Source of the DNA: an uncultured Methylophilus sp.
GTDB taxonomy: Bacteria > Pseudomonadota > Gammaproteobacteria > Burkholderiales > Methylophilaceae
Direction of reading: 5' to 3'
NCBI GenBank assembly: GCA_936943315.1
Contig: CAKZJM010000322.1
Coordinates: 1-32,216, forward strand
DNA length: 32,216 bases
Shown here: one piece after another, positions 7,123 through 14,752 of the stretch
Layout of the letters: each line of letters opens with the position of its first letter
How positions within the stretch are numbered: the first letter of the stretch is position 1
Notes under the pieces: model-generated
What the model was told of the DNA's origin: nothing
Database searches by the model: none
The model's input: the letters and a program-made list of their open reading frames with translations, nothing else
Position numbers and translations under genes: made by a program

Positions 7123-7821
7123 TTATTTTGTCACTTGCGGGAGCGGCTTTTTTCTTGCCAGGGCTGTGAGTGTCAAGGTTTTTGCAAATTCACGGCTACG
7201 CTGGATATGCCGTTTCATGGCGAGTTTGGCTTTGCCCTTATCCCGCTCTTTAATCAGCTGCAAAATCTCAAAATGCTCATTATAGGTGCGTTGACTGCGA
7301 TTATCGGAGTTAAGGTCGAGGCGGCGGATCACGCGGATGCGGTGATTGATGTTTTTTAATATCGCAGCCAATACCGGTTTGTCGCTGGCAATGGCCAGGC
7401 CGACATGAAAGGCCTCATCTTTACCGCCCAGGTCTACGCCGTCAGAGAGCTCCTGGTCATGCCTCTCTGGGTGCCAAGCGGCCATCATCCCTTCTATTTG
7501 CTTGTCGCTCATGGCATTGACTGCGGATTCCACGATCAGTAATTCGATGGCAATCCTCGCTTCATAATATTCCATCAGTTCATTGACATCCAGCTCGCGG
7601 ATAAAACAGCCCTGCTTGGGGCGTATGCTGACAAAGCCCTCTATTTCAAGGCGTTGCAGCGCCTGGCGGATAGGGGTGCGGCTGACATTAAACATTTCCG
7701 CCAGCACTTGCTCGGTGACACGTGACCCCGGATACAACTCAAAAGAAATGATTTTTTGCTTGAGTTGCGTATAAAGGGTATCGACGGTCGAGGGTTTGTC
7801 GGGTGCTTGTTTTCTGGACAT
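7123..7821 (-). CDS. GntR-family regulator, FCD subfamily
   Basis: A 232-residue transcription factor with an N-terminal winged helix (about residues 12-78, containing TEQVLAEMFNVSRTPIRQAL) and a C-terminal FCD ligand domain (about 88-215). The usual FCD metal-site residues are seen in DEAFH, YNEHFEIL and AMKRHI. It probably represses the two ureide operons and is released by a pathway metabolite. The evidence is its position directly upstream of atzG and the shared TGTATACA palindromes over both start sites. I chose the ATG at 7821. A longer frame would start at a TTG (7878) that falls inside the predicted -35 box. It ends about 90 bp before atzG. Confidence 0.88.
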   Translation of the reverse strand: MSRKQAPDKPSTVDTLYTQLKQKIISFELYPGSRVTEQVLAEMFNVSRTPIRQALQRLEIEGFVSIRPKQGCFIRELDVNELMEYYEARIAIELLIVESAVNAMSDKQIEGMMAAWHPERHDQELSDGVDLGGKDEAFHVGLAIASDKPVLAAILKNINHRIRVIRRLDLNSDNRSQRTYNEHFEILQLIKERDKGKAKLAMKRHIQRSREFAKTLTLTALARKKPLPQVTK

Positions 7822-7849
7822 ACGTACAATTTGCCGGGAGAGACACTTT

Positions 7850-7878
7850 AAGATACTTGGATAACAGGCTTTCGGCAA
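7850..7878 (-). promoter_or_regulatory. Sigma70-type promoter of the GntR gene
   Basis: On the minus strand TTGCCG (7878-7873) and TATCTT (7855-7850) are separated by exactly 17 bp, each with four of six consensus bases. The predicted start near 7843 lies about 22 bases before the ATG at 7821. This supports separate transcription of the regulator. Confidence 0.45.
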
Positions 7879-7960
7879 CCGTTCGCCTTTTTAAAAGCGG
7901 TCTTTGTTGCGTTTGCTCAAGTGAACACGGGCGATTAACCAATCTGAAAATTTCAATCCC

Positions 7961-8668
7961 TTAGCATTTTTCTGCCTGGCCTGAGTCCGCAGAAACAGGA
8001 TCGGCTGGTGAGGAGGTGACTGGCCACAGGTATTGACCATTGGTGACGCAAATAAAGTTTCCGGGTGTGTTTTCCATCACATAACCGCCAGTAAAGTCAC
8101 CAAACGATGGCAGCAATGTCATCTGCGGCTGGTGGTGAAAGCAAGGCAAGGTCAGGCGCTGCCTGCCTTTACCCTGTAGGCGGAAAGTCGGGTGAACATG
8201 ACCGGCCAGGACATGATGTGTGGGATGGGGTGCGGGCGTGTGCTGCAGGGCAAAGTTGCCCATGAGGTAAGGCTCGTCTACCGTTAGGATGTTTAAATTT
8301 GCGGGTGGATCCCCTGCGTGCTTGTCATGATTGCCGCGCACGAGAATGCATTGCAGCTGTGCATGTTGCGCCCGCCAGTGACTGAGTGCGGCGAGGGTGG
8401 CAGGCGCGTGCGATTTGGGTGCGTGCAAAAAATCACCTAAAAAAATCAGTTGTTGTGCGGGGTAGTGAGACAACAGCATGTTGAGGCGCTGCAGGTTGTG
8501 GCTGGTGGTGCCCTGGGGGACAGGCTGGCCCAGGGCGCGGTAGGCCGCTGCTTTGCCAAAATGAGCATCTGCAATCAGCAGCGCCTGTTGTTCTGGCCAG
8601 TAAATGGCTTTGTCGGCCAGTAGCAGTAACGTGCTGCTACCAATATGCAAAGGGTATTCGTTTCTCAT
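7961..8668 (-). CDS. pdeM: Ligase-associated phosphoesterase PdeM
   Basis: A 235-residue calcineurin-like metallophosphoesterase. All metal-binding motifs are present: DAHFG at 34-38, GDFLHAPKSH at 78-87, GNHDKH at 112-117 and GHVHP at 156-160. This is the MPE member of the bacterial Lhr-MPE-exonuclease-ligase repair module, where it acts as an endonuclease/phosphodiesterase on damaged DNA ends. It is the last gene of the module here. The ATG at 8668 overlaps the stop of a 31-codon small ORF in an ATGA arrangement, and there is no strong Shine-Dalgarno of its own, so translation is probably coupled. The C-terminal tail after about residue 215 is low in conservation. Confidence 0.9.
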   Translation of the reverse strand: MRNEYPLHIGSSTLLLLADKAIYWPEQQALLIADAHFGKAAAYRALGQPVPQGTTSHNLQRLNMLLSHYPAQQLIFLGDFLHAPKSHAPATLAALSHWRAQHAQLQCILVRGNHDKHAGDPPANLNILTVDEPYLMGNFALQHTPAPHPTHHVLAGHVHPTFRLQGKGRQRLTLPCFHHQPQMTLLPSFGDFTGGYVMENTPGNFICVTNGQYLWPVTSSPADPVSADSGQAEKC

Positions 8669-8760
8669 GCAATGATTAAATCAACAATCTCTAATTCAGT
8701 TTCATTCGTCATACTGGCCTGCAGCCGATGTGGCTGGCCCATCGACAACTCAAAATCCAT
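8665..8760 (-). CDS. Small ORF bridging helicase and pdeM
   Basis: A 31-codon frame starts at an ATG at 8760, inside the last codons of the helicase gene, and stops at 8665-8667, overlapping the pdeM ATG. It fills the 81-bp gap exactly with start/stop overlaps at both ends. The product would be a small acidic peptide ending NETELEIVDLIIA with no recognised domain. It may exist mainly to carry ribosomes from helicase to pdeM. There is no independent Shine-Dalgarno evidence, and chance cannot be excluded. Confidence 0.35.
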   Translation of the reverse strand: MDFELSMGQPHRLQASMTNETELEIVDLIIA

Positions 8761-11500
8761 GTCTAGCCTTGGGCGGAATGATGCTGGTCCGGCGTCGTTT
8801 TGTCTTTGCCCCATGTTGAGGGTCTGTTTCCATGGGTAAGCCCGTTTTACGTACACGTTCCCGCTTTGTATACACTTTTTCCTGCACATTGAATTTCGCC
8901 TGCGCAGTCACGGTTTCTGGGGGCGTATAGCCACCTTCGCCTGCTGCTTTTTCCAGATCTGCCACCATGCGCGCAATGCGGTCGGCGAGTTTTTCTGAGC
9001 TGCTGCTTTCGCGGAAGCGCTCTACCAGTAAGGGGAAGGCAAACGGTGTGGGCCTCTTGATTTGCATCAGTTGTAATTGCTTACTTTGCAGATGCTGCAA
9101 GGTGGCCGACAGGCGCTCGATGTCCAGCTCCTGTTGCAGTACTTCCTCCTGCGCCTGGGTCAGCAGTAAATTGTGGGGGTCATATTGACGGAATACATCA
9201 AAAAACAGGCTGGACGAGGCCTGCACTTGTCTGGCGCTTTTATGTGCGCCAGGGAATCCGGCAAAAACCAGCCCCGAAATCCGAGCGATTTCCCGGAAGC
9301 GTCTTTGTGCCAGTTCACCGGCATTCAGGCTGCCAATGACATCGGCCAATAGCTCTTCGGTGCTGAACATATCCTGTGTTAACAGGGCTTCCCAATCCAC
9401 CGGCGTGGCTGAAAGCAGTTCCAGGCCATAGTCATTCACCGCGATGGAAAAAGTGTTGGGCTGATGCTTGCCTGCCCGCCACGCAATCAAGCTGGCCAGG
9501 CCCAGGTGCACGCTACGCCCGGCATAAGGATAGAGAAACAGGTGCCAGCCTTCGCGCGATTGCATGGACTCTGCCAGCAGGTTGGTGTTGGTGGGCAGGG
9601 CGGACCAATCACTTTGCACTGTTAGCAAAGGTTTGATCATCTGCATTTCCGGCCCGTCAAAATGCCCATGGGCGGCGGCATCCATGCGCGCCACCATGGC
9701 ATTGGCCAGCTCGGTTGAGAGCGGCAGGCGGCCACCGTTCCAGCGCGGGACAGCGGCTTTTTTACTGGTGGCTTTACGGACAAAGGCTGTCATTTCATGC
9801 ACCCGCACCAGCTCGAGCAGGCGTCCGCCAAACAGGAAATGGTCGCCGGGTTTGAGCCGGGCAATAAAGTTTTCTTCTACCGAGCCCAGGCTTTTACCCG
9901 AGGCGCCTTTGCTCCAGAATTTCACCACCATGCTGGAGTCGCTCACAATAGTGCCCACGCTCATTCGATGGCGGCGCGCGAGGTGGGCATCCGGCACATG
10001 CCAGACACCGTGTTCATCGGGGATGGCGCGGCGGTAATCCGGGTAGGCTGTGAGCGACTCCCCGCCATGCCGCACAAACGCCAGTGCCCAGCGCCATTCG
10101 TCATCGGTTAAATGGCGGTAGGCATAACAGCTGCGCACTTCTGCCAGCAAGTCGTCTGCGGTAAACCCTCCGCCCAGCGCGATGGTCACCAGGTGCTGTA
10201 CCAGGACATCCAGCGGTTTTTGCGGGGATTCACGTGGCTCGACGTTGCGTGCCGCAATCGCATCCTGCGCCGCGACGGATTCGATCAGCTCCAGGCTGTG
10301 CGTGGGCACCACCGTCAGGCGTGAAGCGCGTCCGGGCGCATGGCCGGAACGGCCAGCACGTTGCATCAAGCGGGCGACGCCTTTGGGTGAGCCAATCTGC
10401 AATACCCGCTCCACCGGCAGAAAGTCGACGCCAAGATCCAGGCTGGAAGTACACACCACCGCCTTGAGTGTGCCTTCTTTGAGTCCATTTTCTACCCATT
10501 CACGCGCGTGTCTATCCAGCGAGCCATGATGCAGTGCAATCAACCCGGCCCAATCCGGGCGCGCTTCGAGCAAAGCCTGGTACCAGATCTCGCATTGCGA
10601 GCGGGTATTGGTGAAAATCAGGCTGTTCGGGCTGGCTTCGACTTCAGCAACCACTTGCGGCAGCATGCGTAAGCCCAGGTGACCTGCCCACGGGAAACGC
10701 TCTATGCCAGGCGGCAACAGGGTATCTATGATCAGGTGCTTTGCCAGCTTGCCTTGCACCAGTACCGCATTGGAGTTATTGGGAACCAGCACCTCCATAG
10801 CGTGGTGCAAATTACCCAGCGTGGCCGACAGGCCCCAGGTAATTAAGTCTGGCTGCCAGCGCCGTAGCCTTGCCAGCGCCAGTTGCAGCTGTACACCACG
10901 CTTGTTGCCTATCAGTTCGTGCCACTCATCGACCACCACCATTTTCAGGCTGGCAAACGTGTCGGCGGCATCTGGCCTGGTCAGCAACAGCGTCAGGCTT
11001 TCCGGCGTGGTGATGAGCGTGGTTGGCAATCGTTTCGATTGCCGGGTGCGCTCAGCACTATTGGTATCCCCGGTACGTAATCCGATGCTCCAATTAAGAT
11101 TGAGTTCATTGACGGGGGCATGGAGGGCGCGTTCAGTATCAGCGGCCAGGGCGCGCATGGGCGTAATCCATAACACCGTCAGTGCTTGCGTCACCGGCTT
11201 GCGCCTGGCAGAGCTTACCTCAGCTGTTTTTTTAGCCGCGACCGATGAGGGTTTTTTTAAGGCAAACCGTTCTATGGCGGCCATCCATACGGCATAGGTT
11301 TTACCGGCGCCGGTCGTGGCATGCAGCATGCCGGACTGGCCGCGTGCGACCGCCTGCCAGACCTGTAGCTGGAATGGGAAAGGCTGCCATTGATGCGCAG
11401 CAAACCACTGGCGGCTTAAAGAGAACTCCTCACTGGCTGAGGAGGTGGCCGCGTCCGTGGGTAGCGTAGAGTCGGATGATATTTGCAAGTCCATGGTCAT
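8750..11500 (-). CDS. Ligase-associated DExH helicase (Lhr-core-like)
   Basis: A 916-residue superfamily 2 helicase. Walker A is ATTGAGKT at 61-68, motif Ia is TPMRALAADTE at about 113-123, the DEWH box is at 191-194 and motif III is SAT at 225-227. The second RecA domain carries QRAGRSGHAPG. The remainder is the Lhr winged-helix and beta-barrel core. It unwinds DNA or RNA:DNA hybrids with 3'-5' polarity in this repair module. A Lys/Ala/Ser-rich insert at about 82-106, between motifs I and Ia, looks like a flexible linker. The last ~40 residues are strongly basic (KTKRRR). The start overlaps the ligase stop by 4 bp. Confidence 0.92.
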   Translation of the reverse strand: MTMDLQISSDSTLPTDAATSSASEEFSLSRQWFAAHQWQPFPFQLQVWQAVARGQSGMLHATTGAGKTYAVWMAAIERFALKKPSSVAAKKTAEVSSARRKPVTQALTVLWITPMRALAADTERALHAPVNELNLNWSIGLRTGDTNSAERTRQSKRLPTTLITTPESLTLLLTRPDAADTFASLKMVVVDEWHELIGNKRGVQLQLALARLRRWQPDLITWGLSATLGNLHHAMEVLVPNNSNAVLVQGKLAKHLIIDTLLPPGIERFPWAGHLGLRMLPQVVAEVEASPNSLIFTNTRSQCEIWYQALLEARPDWAGLIALHHGSLDRHAREWVENGLKEGTLKAVVCTSSLDLGVDFLPVERVLQIGSPKGVARLMQRAGRSGHAPGRASRLTVVPTHSLELIESVAAQDAIAARNVEPRESPQKPLDVLVQHLVTIALGGGFTADDLLAEVRSCYAYRHLTDDEWRWALAFVRHGGESLTAYPDYRRAIPDEHGVWHVPDAHLARRHRMSVGTIVSDSSMVVKFWSKGASGKSLGSVEENFIARLKPGDHFLFGGRLLELVRVHEMTAFVRKATSKKAAVPRWNGGRLPLSTELANAMVARMDAAAHGHFDGPEMQMIKPLLTVQSDWSALPTNTNLLAESMQSREGWHLFLYPYAGRSVHLGLASLIAWRAGKHQPNTFSIAVNDYGLELLSATPVDWEALLTQDMFSTEELLADVIGSLNAGELAQRRFREIARISGLVFAGFPGAHKSARQVQASSSLFFDVFRQYDPHNLLLTQAQEEVLQQELDIERLSATLQHLQSKQLQLMQIKRPTPFAFPLLVERFRESSSSEKLADRIARMVADLEKAAGEGGYTPPETVTAQAKFNVQEKVYTKRERVRKTGLPMETDPQHGAKTKRRRTSIIPPKARHGF

Positions 11501-13206
11501 GCTGCATCCTTGCTATCCGCGCGGGAAGCTTGTGGTAATAATGCCTGCAAGGTTTGCAAGGTGTCAGCCTCAGCCACAGGCTTGTCTTGCCGCCAGCGCA
11601 ACATGCGCGGAAAGCGCACAGCAATGCCGCTTTTATGGCGACTGCTCAGTGCAATCCCTTCAAAACCTAACTCAAACACCATGGTCGGTGTCACGCTGCG
11701 CACCGGGCCAAATTTCTCTATGGTCGTTTTGCGGATAATCGCATCCACTTCGCGCATTTCAGCGTCGGTTAAGCCTGAGTAAGCCTTGGCGAAAGGCACC
11801 AGTTTGCGCTCCGGGTTGTCTTCGGGGCTATCCCATACTGCAAATGTGTAATCGGTATACAAGCTGGCGCGACGGCCATGGCCGGTCTGGGCGTAAATGA
11901 GCACGGCATCGGCGGTATATGGGTCTATTTTCCATTTCCACCAGACGCCGACATCTTTGGTGCGGCCAACGCCATAGTGCGCGTCCTTGCGCTTGAGCAT
12001 AAAGCCTTCCACGCCCAGACTGCGCGAAGCTTCGCGCTGCTTATCCAGGTCTTGCCAGCTGGCACCTGTGAGCAGCGGGGAGAGTTGCAACTGGGATTGA
12101 CCACAAGCCTCCACCACTTTTTCCAGCTGTGCGCGCCTTGCAGATTGAGGTTGCGTACGCCAGTCTGCGCCTTGCCACTCCAGCAGGTCGTAGGCCAGGA
12201 TCACCACTGGCAGGCTTTGCAGAATTTTGGGCGTAAGGGTTTTGCGGCCGATGCGCTGTTGCAGCAAGGCAAATGGCTGAACTTGTCCTTGTGTGCTTTG
12301 AGGCCTGATCTCAGCGTCTGACGCAGGTTTCCACACCACCAGCTCGCCATCAAGCACGGTGCCATCCGGCAAGCTGTCAGTGAGTACCTGTAGTTCAGGA
12401 AAACGGTCAGTGACCAGTTCTTCGCCGCGTGACCACACCCACAACTGGCCATCACGCTTGACCAGTTGCGCGCGTATGCCGTCCCACTTCCATTCTACCT
12501 GCCATCGCTCGGGGCTGCCGATGGTCGCTTCGAATGCATCAGTTGCCAGCTGTAAAGGATGCGCCAGGAAAAACGGGTAGGGCTGGCCTTCGCTACGTTC
12601 ATCGCCTTCTTCACTCACCGGGGCCACCAGTTGCTGGTAGTGCGCCGCGGTGGGCCGGGCCGAGAGGTCGGTATAGCCGACCAGGCGCTGCGCAATGCGT
12701 TTTGCATCGACGCCCGCGACTGCAGCCAGCGCACGTGTGACCAGCAAGCGCGACACGCCGACGCGGAAACTGCCGGTAATCAGTTTGATACACACCAGTT
12801 TGCTCCGTTGATCCAGTTGCTGTAACAACGGGGTGAGTTGCTGCGCCAAGGCTTCAGGGGGCAAGCCTCGCAGGGGTAACAGTTTGTGTTCTACCCAGGT
12901 GCTGAGCCCTTCCTGCGAAGTGTGCGCCGAGGTGGGCAGCAGCAAGGCCATGGTTTCGGCCAGGTCACCCACCGCATGGTAGCTTTCTTCAAACAACCAT
13001 TCGGGCAGGCCTGCGAGCGTCAATGTCAATTCGCGTAACGATTTGGTGGGCACCAGTTGGCGCGGGCGGCCACCGGCCAGAAAATAAACGGCCCAGGCCG
13101 CATCTTCGGCCGGACTCACCAAAAAGTAATCGCGCAATGCCGCCAGCTTGGCATTACTGCTGGTGGTGGCATCCAGTTGGTGATACAGGTCGGCAAAGGC
13201 TTTCAA
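11497..13206 (-). CDS. ATP-dependent DNA ligase of the repair module
   Basis: A 569-residue ATP-dependent DNA ligase. It has an N-terminal DNA-binding domain (about 1-200), an adenylation domain with the nucleotidyl lysine Lys240 in the KxDG motif (VEWKWDGIRAQL), the downstream motif LDGELVVW near 288, and a C-terminal OB domain starting around GYDTAD-like sequence IDPYTADAVLIYAQTGHG. It seals nicks in DNA processed by its neighbours and is distinct from the essential NAD-dependent LigA. The gene overlaps both the exonuclease upstream (ATGA, 13203-13206) and the helicase downstream (11497-11500). This fits one tightly coupled operon. Confidence 0.92.
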   Translation of the reverse strand: MKAFADLYHQLDATTSSNAKLAALRDYFLVSPAEDAAWAVYFLAGGRPRQLVPTKSLRELTLTLAGLPEWLFEESYHAVGDLAETMALLLPTSAHTSQEGLSTWVEHKLLPLRGLPPEALAQQLTPLLQQLDQRSKLVCIKLITGSFRVGVSRLLVTRALAAVAGVDAKRIAQRLVGYTDLSARPTAAHYQQLVAPVSEEGDERSEGQPYPFFLAHPLQLATDAFEATIGSPERWQVEWKWDGIRAQLVKRDGQLWVWSRGEELVTDRFPELQVLTDSLPDGTVLDGELVVWKPASDAEIRPQSTQGQVQPFALLQQRIGRKTLTPKILQSLPVVILAYDLLEWQGADWRTQPQSARRAQLEKVVEACGQSQLQLSPLLTGASWQDLDKQREASRSLGVEGFMLKRKDAHYGVGRTKDVGVWWKWKIDPYTADAVLIYAQTGHGRRASLYTDYTFAVWDSPEDNPERKLVPFAKAYSGLTDAEMREVDAIIRKTTIEKFGPVRSVTPTMVFELGFEGIALSSRHKSGIAVRFPRMLRWRQDKPVAEADTLQTLQALLPQASRADSKDAA

Positions 13207-14309
13207 ACCGTCCCCTTTGCCATGGGTACATGCGGACTGCCTTCGGCGTCTGGGGGCAAGGTAGCCTCGGCTGGCAGCGCAGTGTCTGGAGGGGATTCAG
13301 AGGCTAGGTCAGTTTCCGCCTCGGCAGCTTCTTCACCATATTCAGTGACAAACGCTTGCGCATCCAGGCCTTGTTCACTTAACCAGCGCACCATGGGGTG
13401 CACCTGACCATGGGTGACAAATACGCGCTGCGCACCACTGGCCTCGATGGCGGTTTGCAGGCCGGGCCAGTCGGCATGGTCAGACAGGATAAAGCCGCGG
13501 TCCACCCCTCGGCGCCTGCGCGTGCCGCGTAACTGCATCCAGCCGCTGGCAAACGCGTCCGAGTAATCACCAAAGCGTTTTATCCACGGCGTGCCCTGCG
13601 CCGAAGGCGGTGCCAGCACAAGGCTTTTGGCTATCAATGATTTATCCTGTATTTCACTGACCATTTGCGTGGGCGGCAGCTTCACGCCTGCTTCGCGATA
13701 CACCTTGTTTAAAGGCTCGACTGCACCATGAACCAGGATAGGGCCAATGGTCGGGTTGAGCCCTGATAAGATGCGCTGTGCTTTGCCAAAGGCATAGCAA
13801 AAGAGCACGCTGGCGCGATGATTGTCGGCATTGCTTTGCCACCAGCGGTTGATGTCGGCAAAAATCTCATCTTGCGGCTGCCACTGGTAAATGGGCAGGC
13901 CAAACGTAGACTCAGTAATAAAGGTATGGCAGCGCACGCTTTCAAACGGTGCGCAGGTGCCGTCAGGCTCCACTTTGTAATCACCCGATGCCACCCATAC
14001 TTCACCTTTGTATTCCAGGCGCACCTGGGCAGACCCAAGCACATGCCCGGCCGGGTGCAGGCTCAATGTCACACCATGATGATTGATGCGTTCGCCATAC
14101 TCCAGTGTTTGCAGGGGGATGTCTGCGCCCAGCCGTTTGCGCAAAATACCTTCACCGGGGGCGGCAGCCAGGTAATGCTGATGACCTGTTCGCGCGTGGT
14201 CGCCATGCCCATGTGTGATCACGGCGCGATCCACCTGCCGCCACGGGTCTATATAAAAATCGCCAGGGGGACAATAAAGGCCCTCCGGGCGCGCGACGAC
14301 GAGTTCCAT
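13203..14309 (-). CDS. Ligase-associated exonuclease (metallo-beta-lactamase fold)
   Basis: A 368-residue protein of the metallo-beta-lactamase/beta-CASP type, as in SNM1/Pso2-like nucleases. The metal motif HGHGDH is at 33-38, and later ligands are visible in HPAGHVLGSAQ, ASGDYK and LSDHADW. It is the Exo member of the Lhr-MPE-Exo-Lig module and probably trims DNA ends or crosslinks before ligation. It is the first gene of the operon. The C-terminal ~50 residues (about 315 to the end) are acidic and Pro/Ala-rich and look disordered. The start ATG at 14309 is 443 bp from the divergent oxidoreductase gene. Confidence 0.9.
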   Translation of the reverse strand: MELVVARPEGLYCPPGDFYIDPWRQVDRAVITHGHGDHARTGHQHYLAAAPGEGILRKRLGADIPLQTLEYGERINHHGVTLSLHPAGHVLGSAQVRLEYKGEVWVASGDYKVEPDGTCAPFESVRCHTFITESTFGLPIYQWQPQDEIFADINRWWQSNADNHRASVLFCYAFGKAQRILSGLNPTIGPILVHGAVEPLNKVYREAGVKLPPTQMVSEIQDKSLIAKSLVLAPPSAQGTPWIKRFGDYSDAFASGWMQLRGTRRRRGVDRGFILSDHADWPGLQTAIEASGAQRVFVTHGQVHPMVRWLSEQGLDAQAFVTEYGEEAAEAETDLASESPPDTALPAEATLPPDAEGSPHVPMAKGTV

Positions 14310-14524
14310 GCGTTAAATCCAAATTGATGATTAAGCCTGTCGTTGTGACATTGAAAACAGAATTTCATTCTGTGCCTGACATAAAAAGTAGCAACGACCC
14401 GGCTGTAGGCGCGAATCGGGGAACTCAAGTGGCGCAGGCAATGTGTCCTGTGTCTGTCTGATTGGTATTGTTAGCAGGGCCCCGGCAATATTTTTAGCGC
14501 ACCTGACTAAAGTACTGCCTGTGT

Positions 14525-14553
14525 TTGACGAAATTAAGGTCAAGGTTTAAAAA
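14525..14553 (+). promoter_or_regulatory. Sigma70-type promoter candidate in the fdh leader
   Basis: TTGACG (14525-14530) and TAAAAA (14548-14553) are separated by exactly 17 bp. Transcription would start near 14560 and meet the terminator at 14578-14607 after only about 45 bases. Confidence 0.45.
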
Positions 14554-14577
14554 CTGGTGCAACGTCAAGCATCCATC

Positions 14578-14607
14578 CGCATCAATGCTAGGGTTGATGC
14601 GTTTTTT
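14578..14607 (+). terminator. Intrinsic terminator in front of the oxidoreductase gene
   Basis: A perfect 8-bp inverted repeat, CGCATCAA (14578-14585) and TTGATGCG (14594-14601), with an 8-nt loop is followed by six T (14602-14607). It terminates only rightward transcription, yet no rightward gene precedes it in the intergenic region. It must therefore end a small RNA, attenuate the downstream gene, or stop readthrough antisense to the repair operon. Confidence 0.8.
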
Positions 14608-14752
14608 GCGGGCAACTGTACCCTAAAAATTCAGCGTTTCTGTATCTGGTTTCCTTTTGTTAACTTGCCTACCATGGCATTCATCATGATTCCGCATTCC
14701 GTTGGCGGGGCGTTTGCCAAGCCTGCCAACCGAGTGCTCACCAGTAGGATAT

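Larger units (their letters stand above)
14310..14752. other. Divergent intergenic region with promoter and terminator
   Basis: This 443-bp region separates the repair operon (leftward) from the oxidoreductase gene (rightward). It contains a plus-strand promoter candidate (14525-14553) followed within 25 bp by a strong intrinsic terminator (14578-14607). About 145 bp of leader then precede the oxidoreductase start. A 70-codon minus-strand frame at 14331-14543 has no protein-like features and I do not call it. No tRNA or known riboswitch was recognised by eye. Confidence 0.6.

Noticed and set aside
7811..7830. TTGTACGTA next to the GntR start codon as an autoregulatory operator
   Set aside because: Only one half resembles the TTGTATACAA palindrome; not enough to call.
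14331..14543. 70-codon minus-strand frame upstream of the exonuclease gene
   Set aside because: No ribosome site, no protein-like features; more simply explained as non-coding divergent spacer.
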